64,000 nt of DNA from Lachnospiraceae bacterium (GTDB lineage: Bacteria; Bacillota; Clostridia; Lachnospirales; Lachnospiraceae). Each line of letters opens with the position of its first letter. Position 1 is the first letter of the stretch. The notes under the pieces were generated by a model that saw nothing but the letters and a program-made list of their open reading frames with translations, searched no databases and had not been told where the DNA came from. Shown here piece after piece: positions 57,324-64,000 of this stretch. Position numbers and translations under genes: made by a program. The stretch is taken from NCBI GenBank assembly GCA_910575005.1, contig CAJTCL010000009.1:105440-169439 (forward strand). The letters are read 5' to 3'.

Positions 57324-57383
57324 AGTCTGAGGATATCAGCAAAAGCGATTCCTCCATGCAGCCTCCTCAGACTCTGCATGGAG
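57324..57383 (-). promoter_or_regulatory. attenuator-like alternative hairpins in the exporter leader
   Basis: Two 10-bp pairings share this leader: CTCCATGCAG with CTGCATGGAG (57352-57361 with 57374-57383), and AGTCTGAGGA with TCCTCAGACT (57324-57333 with 57364-57373). The second element's arm lies in the loop of the first. The downstream arm of the second is followed on the minus strand by a T-rich stretch (TTTGCTTCTGGTTTT), so it could be a terminator. The upstream arm of the first pair overlaps the leader peptide codons. Confidence 0.6.
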
Positions 57384-57405
57384 CTGTTGCAATATAAAGT
57401 TTCAT
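57367..57405 (-). CDS. 12-residue leader peptide of the exporter
   Basis: The frame MKLYIATAPCRV ends at a TGA inside the hairpin region and is preceded by AAGGAGATAAA, a strong ribosome-binding site at proper spacing. The last codons lie in the 5' arm of the first hairpin, as in ribosome-stalling leaders of erm and mef genes. Inferred: an antibiotic stalling the ribosome here would change the folding of the leader. Confidence 0.55.
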   Translation of the reverse strand: MKLYIATAPCRV

Positions 57406-57421
57406 TTTATCTCCTTATTCC

Positions 57422-57450
57422 GTTTACAATTCATGTACATTTTGTGTCAA
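57422..57450 (-). promoter_or_regulatory. possible promoter of the exporter leader
   Basis: A perfect TTGACA -35 (top TGTCAA at 57445-57450) lies ten bases after the PARG stop, but the best -10 at 17 bases is the weak GTAAAC. If active it would give the exporter its own leader-controlled transcript. Confidence 0.35.
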
Positions 57451-57459
57451 ACTGTTTTA

Positions 57460-58308
57460 TTAGACTTGATTTCCCTCATGTTTCCCTTTTATGACTTGTT
57501 CAAATGTATTGATACACAGTCCATTTTTTGCCCGATCAAAAACAGCATAAAATATCGTATCAAAATACTGGTTCATACTTTCTTCAAGAAGTTCCTTCCA
57601 CCAAATGGCCACCAATTCTGGATCATTGCGAAATACTCCGCAGCCATATGCCCCCAACACCAGATTCTTTGCTCCCTGCTCCGCAAAAATTGCCAATGCC
57701 AATTTCATCCTGCGCCTCATTGCCTGCTTTGCCTTTGTCTCATCCTCTCCTTTTAACAAAACCTGACCCATATTCACTGCCGGCAATGTCAATACAGAAG
57801 CCTTCACCACAGAAGGTACAAGCCGAAACCTTCCATTCCTGAAGAATACAACATCTGGCGAATAAATGGCATAGTCTGTGTATATCATAGAGGTCTGCAA
57901 ACGATTACTGCGATAATATTCTTCATGTGCTGTCAGTGTTTTATATAAAGTACTTGACGCTGCAAGACTCTCTTCCTGTGCCATTGCCCCATTAAGAAAA
58001 CCACCGCCTGGATTTTTGGCACTTGCAAAGTTGAGTACACCAATGTTACTTTTACCTTGTTCCGCAAGTTTTCTTATCGCGTCCACTGTAGATATATTTT
58101 CCACATATGACTTACCATTCTTTGTTATCGTATTTTCTAATGTGCTGTATTTTTTCAGCAGCGCCTCCCCCTGCTCTGGCGTGAACAGAAAGCTTTGTTT
58201 TATGGAATTTTCCATATCTAAGGAAATATTGATCTGTTTTCCTTCAAATTCATAATATCCTTGTTCCATAATTTTTAATGTTTCTCTTGCTGACGCTTTT
58301 CTATCCAT
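57460..58308 (-). CDS. bacterial poly(ADP-ribose) glycohydrolase-like macrodomain (TIGR02452)
   Basis: 282 residues. Seen: LNFASAKNPGGGFLNGAM then AQEES, i.e. the PARG signature GGG (101-103) and QEE (111-113), with FRN, TLPAVNMG and LVLGAYGCGVFRNDP for the macrodomain core. Known: bacterial-type PARGs remove ADP-ribose units from proteins; many sit beside NAD-dependent toxins or defence genes. No ADP-ribosyltransferase is adjacent. GGAGGGAGG precedes the ATG. A dyad resembling the R-M operon palindrome lies about 60 bases upstream. Confidence 0.9.
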   Translation of the reverse strand: MDRKASARETLKIMEQGYYEFEGKQINISLDMENSIKQSFLFTPEQGEALLKKYSTLENTITKNGKSYVENISTVDAIRKLAEQGKSNIGVLNFASAKNPGGGFLNGAMAQEESLAASSTLYKTLTAHEEYYRSNRLQTSMIYTDYAIYSPDVVFFRNGRFRLVPSVVKASVLTLPAVNMGQVLLKGEDETKAKQAMRRRMKLALAIFAEQGAKNLVLGAYGCGVFRNDPELVAIWWKELLEESMNQYFDTIFYAVFDRAKNGLCINTFEQVIKGKHEGNQV

Positions 58309-58363
58309 AGCCGCCTCCCTCCTTATATTTCAGAAAAAACCGTGGTCTCTTAACATAAGACAT

Positions 58364-58376
58364 GTTCTTATAGAAC
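58364..58376. promoter_or_regulatory. dyad upstream of the PARG gene
   Basis: GTTCTTATAGAAC (GTTCT-TAT-AGAAC) lies 56 bases upstream of the PARG start. With the flanking AT it shares ATGTTCTTATA and GAAC with the R-M palindrome at 12339-12356. Possible operator for a common repressor; too short to be sure. Confidence 0.35.
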
Positions 58377-58494
58377 CTTCTCTCTGCCTTTCCAGCTTAA
58401 ACTGGCACCTGTAACAAGGTATATTTTTTGAATCCCCCTGCTTTCAAAGTAAATTTTTCCTTTCCAGAATCCTTAAATATATTTTATACCACTG

Positions 58495-61323
58495 TCACTG
58501 ATTGGCTTGATTGCCACATTTGGGACATACATTTCCACCCCGATAAGTAAACCCGCACCGATAACAACATTTTACCTCATGCTTTTCCTGTACCAGATAA
58601 GAAATACTTCTCGATTCTGGTTTCTCCTGAAGATAGGCGATAAACTGATTGAGCACCTCCCCAAATACCCCCAGTTCTTTGGCAGGAATACCACCAGGAA
58701 TCTTGGTCTTTGCTCCATTGGAGCGATTCAGATAGATGCCACGGTTTAACAGTCCAGTATTTCCCTGAACTCCAGATATCGCACGCACTGGGATCTTCTC
58801 ACTGTTAAAAGTACTATTATAATAAATATGATCTGGCGTCAGCAGAAATCCTTCCTTGCCATTTTTGCGGCTGGAAGAATCACAGATTAAAATTGGAAAT
58901 TCGTAACGGCTGCGGTCTGCAGCATATGTATTCAGGGCTCGCGCAGCCAACTCTGCCTCCTGCGGTTCATAGTCTCCACGCATCACCTTGCGCGCCTCAT
59001 AGAAATGGAGCCGTTCGCTGTCTTTAATCTTGCCGCTCAAGTCCTCTTTCAGTTTTTCTACCAGCAGCGCACACTCATCCATCTTAATCTTGGTTAAACG
59101 CTTGTCAATCATCTCCAAAGTGTTTGTCTTTAGGTCTGGAAGAAACGCCCCTCCTTCAATTTTTTCATAGGCCTCTGCTGCCTCATCAAATGTCATCCCC
59201 AAGATATTGGGGCAAATCTTATCAATTTCTGCCTCTTCCAGTTTCCTCAGTCTGCCCTCTATCTCCTTGCGCATTGGGGCGGCATCTTCCTCTGAAAAAT
59301 CTTGCTCTAACTGGCTGAGCATAGTTCTTAAGCCCTTCTTGTCACTTCTTCCCACACGGCGCAACATATTGTCAAGCTCGATCTTCTGAGTCTGCTTGCG
59401 CCTCTCTTGTAGCTGCTGCTCATATGCTGAGACATCTACTCCATCGTACTGTGCTAATTTTTCGCGAAAGATCCGATATTGATGGCTGCTTACATTGGCA
59501 GGCAAAGAGGCTATCAGCTTCTCTGCCTCTATTTTTCCCTGCTTTTCTTTTAATTCCTCCAGTTGCTGACGCACTTGTGATTTCACCGCCTCAGATGCCT
59601 GTGATTGATCCACCTCATCCAAAACACGCACTAACGCCGCATATGGTTTTTCCCTGCACTCTTCTGCCTTCTTACGGATAGACTGGTCTTCTTTTTGCAC
59701 CACAGCCTGTGCAATCTGATTGTTGTAATCCTCTTTTTGCAGATAATCCAATCCTGATTCAGACTGTACCTGTTTCTTGAGTTCTTGAAGCTGACGCAAG
59801 GACATCCGCTCTAGTACTTTCATACGTGCGTCATATTTTTCCTGGACTTGATCTGTGTTTGCAGCAGCAGATTTTTGTCTGCTAACACCATACTCTGTGC
59901 TTTTTTCAGAATTCTTACTTCCATCCTTTTCCGTCTGTGTCCGCTGCTTGTGATCTTTTTGCACCCCTGTTTCTTTTGGTCTTATGTTATCCGCTGATTT
60001 TTGACTGTTGGCATCGCCGCTGTTCACTGAGATATCTGCTGTGCCGTTGATTTTTATCCCAGAGGATTTTGCTGATTTTGCACTATCTTGATTCCCTGCT
60101 GCTCTGGAAAATTTAGAAGCCTGCCCTGTTGTCCCTGATATTCTTCCCGCTAAGCTTGTTTTGCTCTTTCCATCCACTAAGCCCTGAGAACTATTCTCCT
60201 TGCTCAAAGATCCTTGTTGATGTTTTGAAGCTTGGCGCTCTCTTTTTCTCTTTAACAGCTCCTGAATCCTTCTTCGATAAGGCGCCGCCTTATTGAGCGG
60301 ATAAAAATCTGCTTCCAGTTTTCCATCTAACTGCTGCAGTTCCTCCTCTGACATATCCTCCATTTCCGCGCATGCACGCTCAATAGTTTCCGGCTCTTTG
60401 ATTTTACCATACTCCCATTCATATTCATTAAAATGATAGTTTGTGGTACGCTCCCCAGCATTTCCCAAAAGCTCCTGATAATCCTCATATGCTTCTTTAT
60501 CACTGCCAAACTTTAGCGCATAGACGTCTCCCTCATTCAACAGTTTTCCAGGTCTCGGCGTATAAAAGGAATTACAATTGCTGCAAGTATAACATCTTGC
60601 CAGATATACCTTTCCCTCTTCTGTCTCCACAAGAAATTCTTCTCCCTCAGGATAAACCACCATAAATAATTTTTCCTGGCATTGGGCGCAGTGAAACCCT
60701 GTGCGATAGAAATTCTTTCCCAGACGGGCGGCATGTTTCTCATGCGCAGTAAGTTCACTTTTGGAAAAGCTGCACTGTTCGACTTCCCAACGTATCTTAT
60801 GCCATAATCCCAATTGTTCCTCTGGCTGCTCTTTTTCTTCCTGCGCAGCCTCCTGTGCTTTCCTTTTTCCTTCCACTATCGCATCTTGTACGGTTTCCTC
60901 ATAGGTAATTTGAATCCGTTCCTTATAGAATCGGAAATTATCATCCCGAAAGCCTGGTGTGATATTCATATCCTTTAAAATCTCATAAAACAATCCATTT
61001 AATTGACTGTAATCCTGGTCAACTTTAAGTCCCTTAATCACACCCCATTTTCCAAATGCATATAAGGTCATATTCAACACATTGGTCAATACTTCATTGC
61101 CTTCTACCGGTTCCATATCTTCTTCCCGATCTGGCAATTCAATGATATTCGTAAGCACTTTACGATTATCAAAATTAAAGATTAGTGAACGGACACTCCC
61201 CGATAAAATCAGAAAATTATTTAATACTACAAAATTTCCGTTCCAGGCCACATTTACCCCCATCGTTTTGATGATCCGCCCAAATACCATCTTCAATTCA
61301 TCGTTTGCTTTCAGCAAAATCAT
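58495..61323 (-). CDS. large unrecognised protein with zinc-ribbon motifs
   Basis: 942 residues from the ATG at 61323, with GAGGG upstream; the gene begins 14 bases after the beta-galactosidase stop. Seen: an N-terminal domain of about 165 residues (MILLKANDELKMVFG to ERIQITYEE), a cysteine pair set CAQC...CYTCSNC (about 215-250), a long low-complexity Q/S/K/G/N-rich linker (about 370-480), coiled-coil repeats, a beta-rich domain (FLLTPDHIYYNS, VRAISGVQG) and a C-terminal zinc ribbon CYRCGFTY then CPKCG. The linker and ribbons suggest a scaffold or nucleic-acid/protein-binding role, but I do not recognise the family. The pairing with a GH42 gene does not explain it. Confidence 0.6.
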   Translation of the reverse strand: MILLKANDELKMVFGRIIKTMGVNVAWNGNFVVLNNFLILSGSVRSLIFNFDNRKVLTNIIELPDREEDMEPVEGNEVLTNVLNMTLYAFGKWGVIKGLKVDQDYSQLNGLFYEILKDMNITPGFRDDNFRFYKERIQITYEETVQDAIVEGKRKAQEAAQEEKEQPEEQLGLWHKIRWEVEQCSFSKSELTAHEKHAARLGKNFYRTGFHCAQCQEKLFMVVYPEGEEFLVETEEGKVYLARCYTCSNCNSFYTPRPGKLLNEGDVYALKFGSDKEAYEDYQELLGNAGERTTNYHFNEYEWEYGKIKEPETIERACAEMEDMSEEELQQLDGKLEADFYPLNKAAPYRRRIQELLKRKRERQASKHQQGSLSKENSSQGLVDGKSKTSLAGRISGTTGQASKFSRAAGNQDSAKSAKSSGIKINGTADISVNSGDANSQKSADNIRPKETGVQKDHKQRTQTEKDGSKNSEKSTEYGVSRQKSAAANTDQVQEKYDARMKVLERMSLRQLQELKKQVQSESGLDYLQKEDYNNQIAQAVVQKEDQSIRKKAEECREKPYAALVRVLDEVDQSQASEAVKSQVRQQLEELKEKQGKIEAEKLIASLPANVSSHQYRIFREKLAQYDGVDVSAYEQQLQERRKQTQKIELDNMLRRVGRSDKKGLRTMLSQLEQDFSEEDAAPMRKEIEGRLRKLEEAEIDKICPNILGMTFDEAAEAYEKIEGGAFLPDLKTNTLEMIDKRLTKIKMDECALLVEKLKEDLSGKIKDSERLHFYEARKVMRGDYEPQEAELAARALNTYAADRSRYEFPILICDSSSRKNGKEGFLLTPDHIYYNSTFNSEKIPVRAISGVQGNTGLLNRGIYLNRSNGAKTKIPGGIPAKELGVFGEVLNQFIAYLQEKPESRSISYLVQEKHEVKCCYRCGFTYRGGNVCPKCGNQANQ

Positions 61324-61336
61324 TCCCAATCCCTCA

Positions 61337-63361
61337 CTATTCTTCGAACCATTTTAGGATGACCACGCCTTTTGCAGCTAATGTCAAGCTCTCCTCCTTG
61401 TGATATATAGTTCCAGTCAGTAAATCAGTACTCTCTTCTGGAACGATCACTTCTTTTTGCTCCTCGTTGTGATTTAATAAGAAAAGATAATGCTCGTGAT
61501 TACGCACCCGCTCTACTGCTTCCACACCAGCAGGCGCCTTGGCTGCCGGCTTAATGTTCTGTTTTTCACACAGTTCACAAATCAGCCTAGCATAAAAATC
61601 TTTCTCTGAGCTAGTACCAATATAGTATGCTTCTCCCTTGCCAAAGGAATTACAGGTGATAACCGGTGTACCAGCATAAAAATCTTCCTGATATTCTGCC
61701 AAAGCCTGAGCGCCTTCCAGATGCATAATATCACAGAGAAGCTTTGCACTGTAAGTCTCTCCTTGATATACAAAATGATTTTTCTTTGTCTCAGGGAGCG
61801 CATCAATTTCTTCTACCCAGACACCGAGGATATCACGCAGCCTTCCAGGATAACCGCCGATGATCACCAAATCATTTTCATCTACATATCCACTGAAAAA
61901 TGTGGTCACAAACGTTCCGCCCTGTGCTACAAATTCACGAATCCGCACATCAACGCCAGGTTTTGTCATATATAAGACAGGCGCTATCACCAGTTTATAT
62001 TGAGACAATTCTGTCTCCTCGCTGACAAGATCCACGGCAATATTTTGCTCATGTAATGCGGTATAATACTTGAGAATCTCATCATAATACTTAAGATTGA
62101 CACTAGGCCCCGCAGAATAATCCACAGCCCACCAATTTTCCCAGTCAAACATCAAGGCTACTTGAGCCGTTCCCACAGAACCTAAAATCTCATCCCCCAG
62201 CTTTTCCAATTCCGCGCCTAGCTCAGTCACTTCACGAAATACACGAGTATGCTCATGTCCTGCATGAGAGATCACTGCCCCATGATATTTTTCACAGGAA
62301 CCAATACTGCGCTTCATCTGGAAAAACATCACTGCATCAGAACCATGCGCCACTGCCTGATAACTCCACAACCGCATAACTCCTGGCCGTTTTAAGGCAT
62401 TAAAGGGCTGCCAATTCTGCTGGCTTGGAGTCTGCTCCATCAAGATAAACGGCTTTCCACCTCCAACTCCTCGCATCAAATCATGATTGAGCGCGGTCTT
62501 GCTGATGGAATCCTCATTGGAAGGATAATTATCCCAGGAAATAAAATCCATATATTTTCCCCATTTGTGATAATCAAGCGGTTTGAATGCTCCCATCAGA
62601 TTTGTGGTCACAGGGATATCTGGTGTATATTTTTTTACTGCCTCATATTCCATCTGAAAACATTCCATGATACTGTCAGAGTTAAACCTCCGATAATCAA
62701 TACTGATGGTCTGTGCTACGGTCTGCTCCTCACTGATATGTTCCGTACGCTGATCTGGCAGAACAATATCTTCCCAATCATACATGGTATGTCCCCAGAA
62801 TGAAGTATTCCAAGCGCGGTTTAACTCCTCAAGATTTCCATAGCGTTTCTTAAGCCACACACGAAATGCCTTCTCACAATTTTCACAGTAACACTCTCCG
62901 CCATACTCATTGGAAATATGCCAGGCCACAATATTATTATAATCCTGATAGCGTTCAGCAAGCTTCTCGGCAAGCCGCACAGAATATTTCCGATACACAA
63001 AACTATTGGGACAGGAATTATGTCTGGCGCCAAATTTGTGCTTCCTGCCCGTGATATCGGTGCGCAAAATTTCTGGATATTTTCTGGCCATCCACGCCGG
63101 ATGTGCTCCTGTGCTGGTAGCCAGGCAGACTTTCATATCGTGTTTTTTCGCCAGTTCCATAATCTTATCGAGCTTTTCAAAACGATATTCCTCCTCAGAG
63201 GGCTGCAGTGCGGCCCAGGAAAATACATTTAAAGTCAAGGTGTCAATATGAGCCAGCTTAAGCAGACGCATATCCTCCTCCCAGGTATCTTCTGGCCACT
63301 GTTCTGGATTGTAATCTCCCCCATAAGCAATCTTTTGATGATTCCATACTTTTTCCCACAT
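61337..63361 (-). CDS. beta-galactosidase, glycoside hydrolase family 42
   Basis: 674 residues. Seen: YGGDYNPEQW, WHISNEYGG with the acid/base E152, a zinc site of C117, C157, C159 and C162, FILMEQTPSQQNW with the nucleophile E309, and a C-terminal trimerisation/beta region. Known: GH42 enzymes hydrolyse terminal beta-galactosides such as galacto-oligosaccharides and pectic galactan fragments; no signal peptide, so intracellular. An AAAGGA site lies 12 bases before the ATG. Its leader contains a minisatellite. The unrecognised zinc-ribbon gene follows. Confidence 0.95.
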   Translation of the reverse strand: MWEKVWNHQKIAYGGDYNPEQWPEDTWEEDMRLLKLAHIDTLTLNVFSWAALQPSEEEYRFEKLDKIMELAKKHDMKVCLATSTGAHPAWMARKYPEILRTDITGRKHKFGARHNSCPNSFVYRKYSVRLAEKLAERYQDYNNIVAWHISNEYGGECYCENCEKAFRVWLKKRYGNLEELNRAWNTSFWGHTMYDWEDIVLPDQRTEHISEEQTVAQTISIDYRRFNSDSIMECFQMEYEAVKKYTPDIPVTTNLMGAFKPLDYHKWGKYMDFISWDNYPSNEDSISKTALNHDLMRGVGGGKPFILMEQTPSQQNWQPFNALKRPGVMRLWSYQAVAHGSDAVMFFQMKRSIGSCEKYHGAVISHAGHEHTRVFREVTELGAELEKLGDEILGSVGTAQVALMFDWENWWAVDYSAGPSVNLKYYDEILKYYTALHEQNIAVDLVSEETELSQYKLVIAPVLYMTKPGVDVRIREFVAQGGTFVTTFFSGYVDENDLVIIGGYPGRLRDILGVWVEEIDALPETKKNHFVYQGETYSAKLLCDIMHLEGAQALAEYQEDFYAGTPVITCNSFGKGEAYYIGTSSEKDFYARLICELCEKQNIKPAAKAPAGVEAVERVRNHEHYLFLLNHNEEQKEVIVPEESTDLLTGTIYHKEESLTLAAKGVVILKWFEE

Positions 63362-63364
63362 AGC

Positions 63365-63620
63365 AATCTTTATTCCTTTCGTTCTTCTATTTTATCTGCA
63401 AATATTCTTCAGTTCATTTTTTATCTCTTCTTTACATATTTATCATTTCAATTTTTTATCTATCTTCAATTTTTCTTTCATTTTTTTATTTCTTCTTTAC
63501 ATATTTATCCTTTCTTTTTTAACTTTTCCTCACATATTTTTCACTTCAGTTTTTATCTTTTCTTCTCATATTCTTCCTTTCTTTTTTATCTATCTTCAAT
63601 TTTTCTTTCATTACTTTGTC
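63365..63620 (-). repeat. ~32-nt minisatellite in the GH42 leader
   Basis: About eight degenerate units, each recognisable by TTTTATC on the plus strand (ends at 63396, 63425, 63460, 63490, 63523, 63557, 63590 and about 63620; lengths 29-35). A 31-base stretch is identical at 63452-63482 and 63582-63612. On the minus strand the units are purine-rich (GATAAAAAATGAAATGAA type). Unit lengths vary, so it is probably not coding. Confidence 0.7.
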
Positions 63621-63695
63621 GTTCTAAATATTCATAGTAACCATTGTACTCTTACCAATTGAAAACTGCAAGCTTTTGAGCTGCTCCATTTTATA

Positions 63696-63704
63696 ATTAT
63701 ACCA
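63696..63704 (-). promoter_or_regulatory. extended -10 promoter of the GH42 operon
   Basis: Minus strand TGGTATAAT (top ATTATACCA) is an extended -10 element; no good -35 is visible. It would give a leader of about 325 bases containing the minisatellite before the GH42 start. Confidence 0.5.
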
Positions 63705-63773
63705 ACTAAAAAATCAGTAACTTAACACCAGTTTACAACTTTTTTAATAAAAAAATGCCGCACAAGGCTTTCT

Positions 63774-63841
63774 ATTGTATAATGAATTTGACTAAAACAT
63801 TACAAAGGATAGTGACCCTGTACGACAAACTTATTATACAA
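63774..63841. repeat. 17-base inverted repeat with embedded -10-like boxes
   Basis: ATTGTATAATGAATTTG (63774-63790) and, in inverse, CAAACTTATTATACAAT (63825-63841) match at 15 of 17 positions. Each arm contains TATAAT reading outward to inward, so the element could be a pair of regulator half-sites or opposing promoters. The rest of 63642-64000 shows no gene I can support; the short open frame near the right end lacks a ribosome-binding site. Confidence 0.45.
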
Positions 63842-64000
63842 TGAAAAAACTTTAATTGGTAGACTTTATCATTATTTTTACAATTATTTTGAAACCTGCT
63901 GTGCTCCCACTGCCCAGACATTAATCCTGCTTCTGCTTTCCATACTGGCTCTGGAATCCGCCGATTCCATCCGTTTCCTTTACAGGCATTTTCTGTCAAA

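Noticed and set aside
63365..63620. CRISPR-like array in the GH42 leader
   Set aside because: The units abut, vary in length from 29 to 35 and have no unique spacers.
63248..63637. 129-codon plus-strand frame rich in F, L, S and Y
   Set aside because: The composition comes from the pyrimidine-rich minisatellite read in the plus direction and from antisense GH42 sequence; no start signal.
63772..63999. 75-codon minus-strand frame at the right edge
   Set aside because: It starts with TTG at the edge, has no ribosome-binding site or family resemblance, and spans the inverted repeat; not supported as a gene, though a gene end beyond the edge cannot be excluded.

Overview
The window looks like a chromosomal segment of a low-to-moderate GC, anaerobic, Gram-positive clostridium, most likely of the Lachnospiraceae. 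The grounds are the oxygen-sensitive class III ribonucleotide reductase (nrdD/nrdG), a spoVT regulator gene, strong AGGAGG ribosome-binding sites, an ATP synthase operon with atpZ/atpI at its head and a c-subunit carrying the Na+-type ligand set, bacterial Ig-like (Big2) surface proteins, a GH42 beta-galactosidase, and a Firmicutes holin-like type I toxin cassette. No rRNA, tRNA, CRISPR array, prophage or insertion sequence was recognised.

Layout. 0-6.3 kb: the 3' end of an rRNA-type methyltransferase, then leftward genes for a pyruvate-kinase-like protein lacking the C-terminal domain, an L,D-transpeptidase, a lone PAS-like protein and nrdDG. 6.4-9.1 kb: a rightward secreted Big2/NlpC-P60 protein. 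9.2-12.4 kb: an AT-rich restriction-modification island with a double-domain adenine methyltransferase and an HNH nuclease. 12.5-20.2 kb: the complete F-type ATP synthase operon (Z-I-B-E-F-H-A-G-D-C), with an array of palindromes between atpG and atpD. 20.3-28.4 kb: a polysaccharide deacetylase, a hybrid histidine kinase, spoVT, a soluble PocR-chemoreceptor hybrid, and an arsC-like/acylphosphatase/PPK2 operon. 28.5-37.7 kb: an odd operon (solute-binding protein fused to a propeller-like region, two sugar-type ABC permeases, a MacA/HlyD-like adaptor, a MacB-like membrane protein) divergent from a two-component system. 37.7-49.3 kb: house-cleaning NTPase, SNF2 helicase, a zinc-PLC-like protein, a 2-hydroxyacid dehydrogenase, and a translationally coupled patatin-sbcD-sbcC-phosphatase operon. 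49.6-54.0 kb: a giant CotH-kinase surface protein. 54.1-58.3 kb: a convergent type I toxin-antitoxin cassette, small proteins, a YoaK-family protein, a MFS exporter with an attenuator-like leader, and a bacterial PARG. 58.5-63.4 kb: an unrecognised 942-residue zinc-ribbon protein cotranscribed with a GH42 beta-galactosidase.

How genes work together: the ATP synthase, nrdDG, SbcCD and PPK2/acylphosphatase sets are ordinary housekeeping operons. Accessory character is concentrated in the restriction-modification island, the toxin cassette, the leader-controlled exporter and the mixed ABC/efflux operon. Least explained by named families are the tandem palindromic units inside the atp operon, a 33-nt minisatellite that continues the reading frame of a phosphatase past its stop codon, a second ~32-nt minisatellite in the leader of the GH42 gene, and the transporter operon that has permeases and an adaptor but no ATPase.
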